In this document: positions 1 through 5,445 of the stretch, piece after piece
Layout: every line of letters starts with the position of its first letter
How positions within the stretch are numbered: the first letter of the stretch is position 1
DNA from: a virus
IMG/VR virus record: IMGVR_UViG_3300005581_000171
Coordinates: 1 to 20,956 of that record
Length of the DNA stretch: 20,956 nucleotides
Direction: 5' to 3' (one strand)
Program-made: the position numbers and the translations under genes
Notes under the pieces: generated by a model
What the model saw: only the letters and a program-made list of their open reading frames with translations
The model's database searches: none
Told to the model about the DNA's origin: nothing

Positions 1-215
1 GGTGTCGGACCCCGCGTCTCTCCATAGACTTGCAATAGTTTCCTTAGGGGGGCCACCCCCTTGCATATGTTCGCTAGTTGCTGTTGCACTTGCAATAACA
101 GTCCCCTACCCCAGAACAAAAGCCGTGCAATGGCATTGCGCTGCACCTTGTCGTTTCCTTGCGTTTTACGAGCAGCAAGCCGCCAGTCGGTAGGGTGGTA
201 TAGGTCAGTCATCAT
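1..215 (-). CDS. Partial gene leaving the left edge, unknown function
   Basis: An open frame starts at tandem ATG codons (215 and 212) and stays open to the window edge, giving at least 71 residues with no stop. It begins MMTDLYHPTDWRLAARK and continues through a basic, Gln-rich stretch (QVQQQLA). The ATG pair overlaps the TGA of the preceding gene (205-207), the same close coupling used elsewhere, which supports the start. I do not recognise the family. The first 30 or so residues look protein-like. The later part runs through a G/C hairpin and short TTGCA repeats, so the gene might end differently from a chance open frame, or this end might be regulatory DNA. Confidence 0.45.
   Translation of the reverse strand, partial: MMTDLYHPTDWRLAARKTQGNDKVQRNAIARLLFWGRGLLLQVQQQLANICKGVAPLRKLLQVYGETRGPT
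28..97. repeat. Short ACTTGCAATA repeats around a GC hairpin
   Basis: ACTTGCAATA occurs exactly at 28-37 and 88-97, and a partial copy (CTTGCAT) lies between them at 60-66, so CTTGCA recurs about every 30 bases. Between the outer copies is a 6-bp hairpin at 46-61: AGGGGG, loop GCCA, CCCCCT. No U-run follows on either strand, so it is not an evident intrinsic terminator. The regular spacing could be operator-like. It lies inside the partial open frame at the left edge, and its role is unknown. Confidence 0.4.
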
Positions 216-660
216 TCGCCGCAATCTGACTGTCAGAACGGCCAGCAAGGCGCATTGCGTCAGCCGAGCTGATGGCGTCCTCATGATGCGAAACTGTGTC
301 GCGAAGTTCTTGCAGCATGGAGGCCAGGTGGGGGAAGATCGCCTTGATCGCCCGCTGGTCTTGCGCCCACTGCCAGTGCAACGCCTGCCGCGTCAATCCG
401 CGGCCTTTCACCTGTTGCTCATAACTCGCAACGACCGCGTTGACCTGGCCGCAACCGACGTGCAGCACAGTGCGGTAAGCGCTCGGAGACAAGTCGGCAA
501 TGGTCGCTAGGCGGCGCACCAGTGCAGCTCCCTCGGCGTGCTTGACCTCCTCAAGCTCAAGAAGTCGCTCGCAGATCTCGGAGAGGAGCTTCGCGGCCTC
601 GCTGGTCGCAGCCGCAGACGGTCGGTTGATGGGCGTACGACCCAGCGAGTACGTGATCAC
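205..660 (-). CDS. Hypothetical protein, possibly DNA-binding
   Basis: A 151-residue protein with a GTG start at 660. A good ribosome site (GGAGGG about 9 bases upstream) and a 1-base gap after the preceding stop support this start. The protein is mostly helical. It has an N-terminal Glu/Leu-rich helix (ERLLELEEVKHAEG, about residues 32-45), then LATIADLSPSAYRTV and a Gln/Trp/Arg-rich helical segment (TRQALHWQWAQDQRA). The middle could be a helix-turn-helix, but I cannot match a family. It follows the replication genes and precedes the gene running off the left edge. A small terminase subunit or a late regulator are possible but unproven roles. Confidence 0.7.
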   Translation of the reverse strand: MITYSLGRTPINRPSAAATSEAAKLLSEICERLLELEEVKHAEGAALVRRLATIADLSPSAYRTVLHVGCGQVNAVVASYEQQVKGRGLTRQALHWQWAQDQRAIKAIFPHLASMLQELRDTVSHHEDAISSADAMRLAGRSDSQIAANDD

Positions 661-661
661 G

Positions 662-910
662 TCAGAGTCCCTCCGATGGGTTGAGGATTAGCTTCTCGTC
701 GTCCTCGGTGAGCTGGATCGCGTCCAGTCCTTCCATCGGCAGCACGCCCATTTGATCGCGCGCCTGCACCATCTCGATGATCTTCGCGAGCCGCTTCAGC
801 CGCTCGTTATACTCTCCCACCACCGCCTTCTTGTGCGCCTCCAATTGCGTGATGGCGCGCAATGCACGCGCCGTCAGTCTAAGCGCTTCCAGTTCTTTGC
901 TGTCGGACAC
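662..910 (-). CDS. Small coiled-coil protein, unknown function
   Basis: An 82-residue protein. The frame is open up to an ATG at 961, but the GTG at 910 is preferred because AAGGAG lies 8 bases upstream of it and the residues before it (MAEAHSLNCQAQKGETT) look like untranslated leader. The protein is charged and helical. Residues 5-55 (for example LRLTARALRAITQLEAHKK) fit an amphipathic coiled coil, followed by an acidic tail (LTEDDEKLIL). No enzymatic motif is visible. It sits between the helicase-loader gene and the 151-residue protein, 1 base from the latter. It may be a replication or regulatory accessory protein, but the function is unknown. Confidence 0.7.
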   Translation of the reverse strand: MSDSKELEALRLTARALRAITQLEAHKKAVVGEYNERLKRLAKIIEMVQARDQMGVLPMEGLDAIQLTEDDEKLILNPSEGL

Positions 911-996
911 AGTCGTTTCTCCTTTTTGAGCTTGGCAGTTAAGCGAATGTGCTTCTGCCAAGCATGGTTTGATACGAGTTTAGGTTTGCCTGCCAC
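874..996 (-). CDS. Possible short gene in the gap after the helicase loader
   Basis: The 140 bases between the dnaC-like stop (1051) and the GTG at 910 contain a protein-like frame in phase with dnaC, open from 1050 to a TGA at 874-876. Its residues include DLRWTEFVAGKPKLV and KHIRLTAKLKKEK. No ATG lies in the frame. The best initiator is a GTG at 996, giving about 40 residues, without a clear ribosome site. An alternative frame, ATG at 1037 to 939 (32 residues), looks less natural. This could be a small gene with an unusual start, a readthrough tail of the loader, or a decayed gene. I see no known family. Confidence 0.3.
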   Translation of the reverse strand: MAGKPKLVSNHAWQKHIRLTAKLKKEKRLCPTAKNWKRLD

Positions 997-1050
997 AAAT
1001 TCTGTCCAGCGCAGGTCGTGCGCGTAGTCAAGGCCATAATACGTTTTGAC

Positions 1051-1866
1051 TTAAAACATAACAGGTTCGCACGACTCAGCGATGCGACGGCGTATATCGA
1101 CGCCGAGCACTGAGTCACCGAACCGAGCCTCGAAGTCAGCGCCGCCGTAGCGCGTCGTGATCACCATCGGTCGCCGGTTAGCGTACCTCGAGTCGATCAA
1201 CTCCCAAAGCAGCGCAGCCACGGATGCGGTCAACTTCTCCTTGCCGAGATCATCAATGAGCAGGACGCGGCAATGAGTCAGATGCTTAATGGACTTAATG
1301 TCCCGCGCAGCCTCGCTGAGTTGGCGCTGTAGCTCAACGGCAGTCAGGAAGGTGCAGCCGTACTCGCGGCGCTCAAGCTCGCGTGCAAGCGCCCACATTG
1401 CCGTCGTCTTGCCAGCGCCAGACAGCCCAGTGATGACCAAGCCCTTGCCTGTCTGAGGCGGGACGTACTGCGTGACACGGTCGTAGCCTTTGCGACGCAC
1501 CGTGTCCGGCACGTTATCGACCAACTCCTTGTAGAGCGCCGGGCAGTTCTCATCCCACCAAGGCGTGCGCGACGTCACTTGCTGTTCCTGCACCGTGCGC
1601 GAATAGTGCGCGTCGCGAATAGGCGTGCAGTCGTCGCAGCAGCCGTAAACAAACACGGTCTCGACGCCCAAGATCTCGAACACGCCGCGTGAGATCGGCA
1701 AACGATTACCGCAGATCTTGCAGTGACCCTCCGCCCAGGTTGCGGATCCGTCGCCCCACTTACGCGCAAGACGGCGCTCCATGTCGCTTCGGAACTCTGG
1801 CTTCGGCTCAATGCTGATGCCCACGGCGTCGTAGACAGCAAGTGCCTCGTAGTCGGTGTGGCTCAT
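1051..1866 (-). CDS. dnaC: DnaC/IstB-like AAA+ helicase loader
   Basis: A 271-residue ATPase that by family would load the replicative helicase at the origin. The ATG at 1866 is chosen because GGGAGG lies 9 bases upstream and it follows the initiator stop by 2 bases. An upstream in-frame start at 1890 would overlap that gene. The N-terminal part has a probable zinc site (C49-x2-C52 and C76/C77-x2-C80). The AAA+ core has Walker A GLSGAGKTT (147-155), Walker B VLLIDDLGKE (201-210), sensor-like VITTRYG (235-241) and the Arg-rich box RRRIAES (259-265) typical of DnaC and DnaA relatives. The length fits phage DnaC-like proteins. No replicative helicase is visible in the window, so it probably uses the host DnaB or one encoded elsewhere. 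Confidence 0.9.
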   Translation of the reverse strand: MSHTDYEALAVYDAVGISIEPKPEFRSDMERRLARKWGDGSATWAEGHCKICGNRLPISRGVFEILGVETVFVYGCCDDCTPIRDAHYSRTVQEQQVTSRTPWWDENCPALYKELVDNVPDTVRRKGYDRVTQYVPPQTGKGLVITGLSGAGKTTAMWALARELERREYGCTFLTAVELQRQLSEAARDIKSIKHLTHCRVLLIDDLGKEKLTASVAALLWELIDSRYANRRPMVITTRYGGADFEARFGDSVLGVDIRRRIAESCEPVMF

Positions 1867-1868
1867 GG

Positions 1869-2672
1869 TCAAAAGCCTCCCTTTTCCCAAGCAAACTGAC
1901 CGCCGGCGGCTGCGCGTTCGCGTGCGACCTGATCACCGCCCGTCGTTGCCCTTGGCTTGGCAGCAGCGCAGACAGCCCAGTGCTTCGACAACGCCGTCGG
2001 AGTCAGCGCAGCGCCGTCGAAGTGCGTTCGGTAGTTCGCAGCCCGGCGGCGCACCTCATCAGGCGTTACGTCGGGACTGACGACGACAATCTCGGCGCGA
2101 GCAGCGATGGCTGGTCCCCATTGCGTGACCTCCTCTGGCTTACCGCCTCCGACCGTTGCCAGCGCATCGAGCAGCTCATTGCGTGCGCGCGGCGCGCCGA
2201 CAGGCGCATAGGATTGATTATCCTTCCTATTCCTTTTCCCTTCCTTTTCTTTTCTTTTCTTTTCGTTGCGGCACTCCTCGAAGGACTCCTTCAAGGACTC
2301 CTTCGCGCTATGGTCAAGGACTGCTTCAACCTTAGGCGCAACTCTCGACCTAGCAGAGCTTAAACCACCCTTGCGGCCTCCCTCGCGTTTAGCTTCAAGG
2401 ACAGTTTGCGCAGAGGACGGATAGGACCAGACAACCAAGTCATCGCCTTGCCAAGCAAGCAGCGGTGCAGCACCGTTAACCTCAGCCAGTGTCACTCCGC
2501 AGAGCTGCTGCCATTGCCGGTCCTTCCAAGCCTTCGCACCAGCGAGCGTGCCGCCGTTTTCTTGGTCGGCACAGTAAGCGAGTACGCAGAACCAGGTCGC
2601 CCGTGCCACAGGATCGCAGCCTAAGAATTCAGGTGCGCGTATGTTCGGAATGTAAATATTGAGCCAGTTCAT
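1869..2672 (-). CDS. Phage replication initiator (DnaD / lambda O-like)
   Basis: A 267-residue protein starting at the ATG at 2672, whose ATGA overlaps the previous stop (2669). The frame extends upstream to 2792 but that part is a shadow. The N-terminus (MNWLNIYIPNIRAPEFLGC, then DPVARATWFCVLAYCADQENGG) is the winged-helix opening seen in phage replisome organisers. Residues 93-104 carry AKREGGRKGGLS. A very basic linker (about 128-152, KKRKEKEGKRNRK) follows, and the C-terminal part has VRRRAANYRTHFDG and LTPTALSKHWA, also usual in such initiators. The dnaC-like loader follows directly, as in O/P-type modules. The linker DNA carries origin-like repeats, listed separately. Confidence 0.8.
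   Translation of the reverse strand: MNWLNIYIPNIRAPEFLGCDPVARATWFCVLAYCADQENGGTLAGAKAWKDRQWQQLCGVTLAEVNGAAPLLAWQGDDLVVWSYPSSAQTVLEAKREGGRKGGLSSARSRVAPKVEAVLDHSAKESLKESFEECRNEKKRKEKEGKRNRKDNQSYAPVGAPRARNELLDALATVGGGKPEEVTQWGPAIAARAEIVVVSPDVTPDEVRRRAANYRTHFDGAALTPTALSKHWAVCAAAKPRATTGGDQVARERAAAGGQFAWEKGGF
2221..2327. other. Candidate replication origin inside the initiator gene
   Basis: On the plus strand, AAGGACTCCTTC occurs twice in tandem (2281-2292, 2293-2304), with a one-mismatch third copy AAGGACTGCTTC at 2316-2327. The core AAGGA-C-TCCTT is a perfect palindrome. A partial copy TTCAAGGAC lies at 2394-2402. About 16 bases away is an uninterrupted 35-base pyrimidine tract (2230-2264) that includes four tandem TTTTC units (2245-2264). 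Repeats next to a strand-biased A/T-rich tract within an initiator gene match the layout of lambdoid origins in gene O. The repeats also encode KESLKESF and a basic run, so a purely coding explanation is possible. Confidence 0.5.
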
Positions 2673-3178
2673 TTGATTTCGGGTTGTCTGCTTGTCTCGT
2701 AGCCGTGCGGAGCTAACTCGCGGAACTTGGACAGCGGAATCAAGATCAGCGGTTCGATATTGGAGCGACTGTCGGTGCCGCGCGATTGGCAACCACCGAT
2801 GCGGATTTGGTGAGCGTCAACAGTTCGAACATCGATCCAAGCGGTCCAGTCAGACCACTGGGAAACATAGATCGGAGGAACACCCATGCCCTCGCCCGCT
2901 AAAAGCAGCGCGAGCCATTTCCGAAGACTCAGAAGAACGGTGTCGAACTTCTGCGAGTGCATACGGTGGATCTTCAGTTCGCCTACGCCGACGATGCGGT
3001 CGTTTCGGTTAAAGACCCAGTCGATCGCAGCCAGGCGTGCCATCGGATGCGCCTGACAATTGAAGTGTGCTTCGACTAGCTTTGCGATTGACGCTTCGTT
3101 TGCGTCGTCCTCGGCGGTCTTAAAGATTAAGCTTCCGTCGATGTGCGTTTGTGGTTTGCGGTCATAGAAACTATTCAT
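2669..3178 (-). CDS. Putative PD-(D/E)XK nuclease-like protein
   Basis: A 169-residue protein whose ATG at 3178 overlaps the previous stop by ATGA, with GGGAGG upstream. The pattern E36 (KLVEAHF), D53 (AAIDWVF) and E67-L-K69 (GVGELKIH), with a strand-turn-strand between D53 and E67, matches the core of PD-(D/E)XK nucleases. It is followed by a helix-rich stretch (LLSLRKWLALLLAGEG). The C-terminal third includes an LILIPLSKF strand. This is a fold-level guess from spacing only, and the protein could instead be an inactive structural relative. It sits immediately before the initiator gene in the replication cluster. Confidence 0.55.
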   Translation of the reverse strand: MNSFYDRKPQTHIDGSLIFKTAEDDANEASIAKLVEAHFNCQAHPMARLAAIDWVFNRNDRIVGVGELKIHRMHSQKFDTVLLSLRKWLALLLAGEGMGVPPIYVSQWSDWTAWIDVRTVDAHQIRIGGCQSRGTDSRSNIEPLILIPLSKFRELAPHGYETSRQPEIK

Positions 3179-3438
3179 TCCGCCTCCCTTCGTAGCCGAT
3201 AGAACGAATGCACCTTTCCAGCGCGGCGCACGCTTGTCTGCTCGATATCATACCCGCGTTTGCGCAGATCAGCCACGCGCGAATGCACCGCGTAGCCGCC
3301 AGAGACCGCGACGAGTTGCGGCAGCGTGACCCATTCGTGACCAAGCGGACATTCCGTCGAGGCGCGCAGTAGGGCCTCAAGGATCCGGTCAGCTTGAGAG
3401 ACGCCAGCGCCGGTCGCTTCGTAGAGTTGCTGGTTCAT
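3175..3438 (-). CDS. Small winged-helix DNA-binding protein
   Basis: An 87-residue protein with its ATG at 3438 overlapping the previous stop (ATGA) and GGGAGG about 8 bases upstream. Residues 16-32 (ADRILEALLRASTEC) form a first helix, EWVTLPQLVAVSGGYAVHSR resembles a helix-turn-helix with recognition helix, and RKRGYDIEQTS plus KVHSFYRLR look like the wing strands. This is the winged-helix layout of small phage regulators and primosome-type proteins. The gene lies upstream of the nuclease-like and initiator genes, so replication control or assembly is plausible. No precise family is assigned. Confidence 0.7.
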   Translation of the reverse strand: MNQQLYEATGAGVSQADRILEALLRASTECPLGHEWVTLPQLVAVSGGYAVHSRVADLRKRGYDIEQTSVRRAGKVHSFYRLRREAE

Positions 3439-3450
3439 GGCTTGGCCTCC
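3432..3450. repeat. 19-base repeat carrying a ribosome site and start codon
   Basis: GGTTCATGGCTTGGCCTCC is repeated exactly at 4162-4180. On the coding strand each copy holds the ribosome site (GGAGG), the end of one gene (…AKP then TGA) and the ATG of the next. The DNA just upstream of each copy is also similar, encoding alike C-termini (…EAKP). A second junction type shares AATCACAGCGCACC at 4309-4322 and 6333-6346. These repeats mark duplicated gene borders. Confidence 0.8.
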
Positions 3451-3662
3451 CCCAGCGCAGCCTCGACCCGCGCAATGTAGGCGTCGCCCTCGGGCAGGTC
3501 GTACGGGTCAACGTGCTCTCTGATGGCCTCGCGCAGGAGTGAACGCAGCGCGGCGTTCTCGCGCTCAAGCTCGCGAGCAAAGTCAGCCAATACATACATT
3601 AGCTCGCCATCAATACGAGGATGGGTATATGCTCTTCCATCTGTTCTAGGCGTATCACTCAC
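3435..3662 (-). CDS. Small coiled-coil protein of the SDTPRTD type
   Basis: A 75-residue protein with a GTG start at 3662 in a GTGA overlap, and AGGAGGT 6 bases upstream. It begins MSDTPRTDGRAYTHP, then has a heptad-like helix FARELERENAALRSLLREAI (about 28-47) and ends …AALGEAKP. From memory, short phage proteins with an SDTPRTD start and an ELERE helix recur in environmental phages without known function. The helix is shared with the upstream 169-residue protein, including an exact 17-base DNA repeat (3544-3560 and 3849-3865). It is probably a paralogous module, perhaps an oligomeric accessory protein. Confidence 0.7.
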   Translation of the reverse strand: MSDTPRTDGRAYTHPRIDGELMYVLADFARELERENAALRSLLREAIREHVDPYDLPEGDAYIARVEAALGEAKP

Positions 3663-3865
3663 GACGCACCTCCTTTCTTGGCGCGGGCGGCGTTGATGGC
3701 GGCGCGAAGGTCGATGTGAACCACTGGTAGCTCTCGGTCATTGTAGTAGACAGACCACGCCGGGAAAAGGCCGACCTCGGGATCGCCGGGTTCAAAGACT
3801 GCGCTTGCCTCGTTCTCTTCCAACCAATCGACCAGCTTCTTGTCGTCCCGCAGCGCGGCGTTCTC
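3544..3865. repeat. 17-base repeats encoding ENA(A/V)LR helix units
   Basis: CGCAGCGCGGCGTTCTC occurs exactly at 3544-3560 and 3849-3865, and a one-mismatch copy is at 3912-3928. On the minus strand each encodes ENAALR or ENAVLR in a coiled coil of the 75- and 169-residue proteins. They show that the two genes share a duplicated helix module. Confidence 0.75.
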
Positions 3866-4168
3866 CTGAGACACGGCGAAGAACTGATCGGTCATGTCGT
3901 CTGAATACGTTCGCAGCACGGCGTTCTCGCGTTCGAGTTCGTCAAGGGTCTTAAGGGAAAGTGCCAGCGCGAGACGATCAGCACTAACCGCGTCGCGAGC
4001 GTGTGAGGTACGTCTGTACAGCCCGTGCTCTCGGTCCACGCAAACGTAATCGTCCGTTTGTTTTTTGTTGCTTGCGGCTAAAGACTCTAGCCGGTTACGC
4101 AAGTCTTCGCACTCGCGAATGTACCACGCGATGTCGCGATCGTTAGGTTTGGTAGTGGGGAGGTTCAT
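3659..4168 (-). CDS. Coiled-coil hypothetical protein
   Basis: A 169-residue protein. The ATG at 4168 is chosen over an upstream in-frame start (4228) because AGGAGG lies 8 bases before it and the upstream portion overlaps a separate small gene. Residues about 8-35 (RDIAWYIRECEDLRNRLESL) and 85-125 are helical, with repeated ENA(A/V)LR units (ELERENAVLR, then VSQENAALRDD). A more globular C-terminal part follows (DPEVGLFPAWSVYYNDREL … IDLRAAINAARAKK). The repeated helix is encoded by near-identical DNA here and in the next gene. No enzyme motif or membrane segment is visible. It is probably a small accessory protein of the replication cluster. Confidence 0.75.
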   Translation of the reverse strand: MNLPTTKPNDRDIAWYIRECEDLRNRLESLAASNKKQTDDYVCVDREHGLYRRTSHARDAVSADRLALALSLKTLDELERENAVLRTYSDDMTDQFFAVSQENAALRDDKKLVDWLEENEASAVFEPGDPEVGLFPAWSVYYNDRELPVVHIDLRAAINAARAKKGGAS

Positions 4169-4314
4169 GGCTTGGCCTCCTTGGAGCGCACCGCCGCCCG
4201 CGCAGCCTCGATCTGCGCAACGCTGCACTGTTCCTCAAGCGCGACAATGTACTCGGTAAGCTGCGCGATCAGCTTCCGATAATGGCTCGGAAAATCGTTT
4301 GTCGGCTCAATCAC
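4165..4314 (-). CDS. 49-residue helical protein
   Basis: A short gene with a GTG start at 4314 (GTGATTGAG) that overlaps the RuvC-like stop as GTGA. It is preceded by a strong AGGAGGT 5 bases upstream, and its TGA overlaps the next ATG as ATGA. It reads MIEPTNDFPSHYRKLIAQ, then a helix with EYIVALEEQCS, and ends VRSKEAKP. Coupling at both ends and the strong ribosome site make it convincing despite its size. Its C-terminus and downstream DNA resemble those of the 75-residue gene at 3435-3662, suggesting duplication. Function unknown. Confidence 0.75.
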   Translation of the reverse strand: MIEPTNDFPSHYRKLIAQLTEYIVALEEQCSVAQIEAARAAVRSKEAKP

Positions 4315-4772
4315 AGCGCACCTCCTTGGCGCTGCGCATAATCAAGCAGCAACAGCGCATCACAGTTATCAAGCGTCACGCGCACGCCAGCCGCAGCAAA
4401 GCGCCGAGCGGCCTCGTCACGCAACGCACGCTTGCGCTCCGGCCCTTTCAGCGAGGAACCGGCCAAACCTTTCTGCCACGTCTGCGGACGTACCAGCACA
4501 GTGCGCACCTCAAGTGCCGCAAGCAGACCAAGCCAGTACCCGAAGTTCTGCCCAAACTTAAACATCGCAGAGCCAGGCTGCGGCTTGCCGATAAAGCCGC
4601 CAACCTGCTCGACGTAAGCAACGGCACGTTCAGCGCCGGCGATAGCGTCACGCAGCGCATCGAGTGGCGGCGTCGTCTTCGTTAGGTGGACTACGACTGC
4701 TGGCGATCCAGCAGGCTGGAACACGAGAGCGCCATTCGCGCCGGGATCAATTGCAATGTATCGAGTGCTCAT
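4311..4772 (-). CDS. RuvC-like Holliday junction resolvase
   Basis: A 153-residue protein of the RNase H-like fold that would cut four-way DNA junctions during phage recombination or before packaging. Visible motifs are IAIDPGANGAL (D9), YVEQVGG (E55) and the C-terminal DNCDALLLLDYA (D135, D138), which give the acidic set of RuvC-type nucleases. FGYWLGLLAAL and RPQTWQKGL match the usual middle region. The ATG at 4772 overlaps the previous stop as TGATG. A TTG one codon earlier is possible, since AGGAG sits 7 bases from TTG and 10 from ATG. The neighbours are an SSB-like protein and a recombination nuclease, a coherent recombination set. Confidence 0.85.
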   Translation of the reverse strand: MSTRYIAIDPGANGALVFQPAGSPAVVVHLTKTTPPLDALRDAIAGAERAVAYVEQVGGFIGKPQPGSAMFKFGQNFGYWLGLLAALEVRTVLVRPQTWQKGLAGSSLKGPERKRALRDEAARRFAAAGVRVTLDNCDALLLLDYAQRQGGAL

Positions 4773-5062
4773 CAAAACGGCACTCCTTCCGTGTCGTCTA
4801 AGCGCGCGACGTGCGCGACCTTTGGCTGTGCAGCCGGCGGCGCATATGACGCACCGGGAGCTGCGTCTTTGCGCTCGGCTTTGCCTCGGATGTACTTGCT
4901 GCCTGCGTTCTGGCCGTTCTTCACCTCAGAGATCCACCCGCTTAGTTTGTACTGAACACCGCCGATTGTGATCTCGCCCTTATAGTCGGGTCGTTTCGGG
5001 TTGTCGGCCTTGTCGTTTTTGAAAAGGCGGAACGTTAGTTCGTTGTCGAATTGGTTGTTCAT
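4772..5062 (-). CDS. DUF736-like protein with an SSB-like acidic tail
   Basis: A 96-residue protein with its ATG at 5062 overlapping the previous stop (ATGA). The N-terminal 65 residues (LFKNDKADNPKRPDYKG … YKLSGWISEVKNGQNAGSKY) resemble DUF736-type small beta proteins. A Pro/Ala-rich linker follows, and it ends in DDTEGVPF, which looks like the acidic tip of bacterial SSB proteins (DDDIPF type) that recruits partner enzymes. The combination suggests a phage single-strand binding protein. It lies between a conserved recombination-cluster protein and the RuvC-like resolvase, which supports that role. DNA binding itself is inferred. Confidence 0.65.
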   Translation of the reverse strand: MNNQFDNELTFRLFKNDKADNPKRPDYKGEITIGGVQYKLSGWISEVKNGQNAGSKYIRGKAERKDAAPGASYAPPAAQPKVAHVARLDDTEGVPF

Positions 5063-5445
5063 TGGTTGATCTCCTTGATGCGAATGCCGCCGACTGCTTT
5101 ACCGCCGAACCGAACGTCGGGATCGTGATAAAGGTAAATGGTCTTACCGCGCCAGGTCTGCGTGTTAGCGCCGAACATACGAACAAGCGCGCGTCGATTG
5201 GCAGAGGTGCGTAGTACAAGCTGCTTGGCCTTGCCCTTGAACTTGAGCGCGGGAACGTTGCGTTCCTTGCGCCCCTTGTCGAAGGCGACCTCGTCGTAGA
5301 GCAGGACGTCCTCGATCTCAGCCGGAACGTCACCGAGTCCGACCAAGTCTTCCGACGCGAGCCACGGCGAGGTCCGCAGCATACCAGACAAGCCGGTGAA
5401 AACTTTCGGCTCCTGCTTTGGAGCGGGTGTGTCGTCCATGTTCAT
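5059..5445 (-). CDS. Conserved phage protein of the recombination cluster
   Basis: A 128-residue protein. The ATG at 5445 overlaps the nuclease stop as ATGA, and the earlier in-frame start at 5499 is rejected. The N-terminal 25 residues are low complexity (MNMDDTPAPKQEPKVF). The rest carries patterns I recall from many phage proteins next to recombination nucleases: FKGKAKQLVLRTSANRRAL, RMFGANTQTWRGKTIYLYHD and VRFGGKAVGGIRI. It probably has a small beta fold. The function is unknown. Placement between the nuclease and the SSB-like protein suggests a role in single-strand DNA handling or recombination. Confidence 0.75.
   Translation of the reverse strand: MNMDDTPAPKQEPKVFTGLSGMLRTSPWLASEDLVGLGDVPAEIEDVLLYDEVAFDKGRKERNVPALKFKGKAKQLVLRTSANRRALVRMFGANTQTWRGKTIYLYHDPDVRFGGKAVGGIRIKEINQ

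Noticed and set aside
46-61. GC hairpin as a rho-independent terminator
   Set aside because: Neither strand has a U-run after the stem, and an open frame continues through it.
662-961. ATG at 961 as the start of the 82-residue protein
   Set aside because: The GTG at 910 has AAGGAG 8 bases upstream, while 961 has no ribosome site.
1842-2363. Plus-strand frame of 173 residues opposite the initiator
   Set aside because: It is a shadow; the segment FPFLFFSFLFVAALL is only the pyrimidine tract read in the antisense frame, not a real membrane helix.
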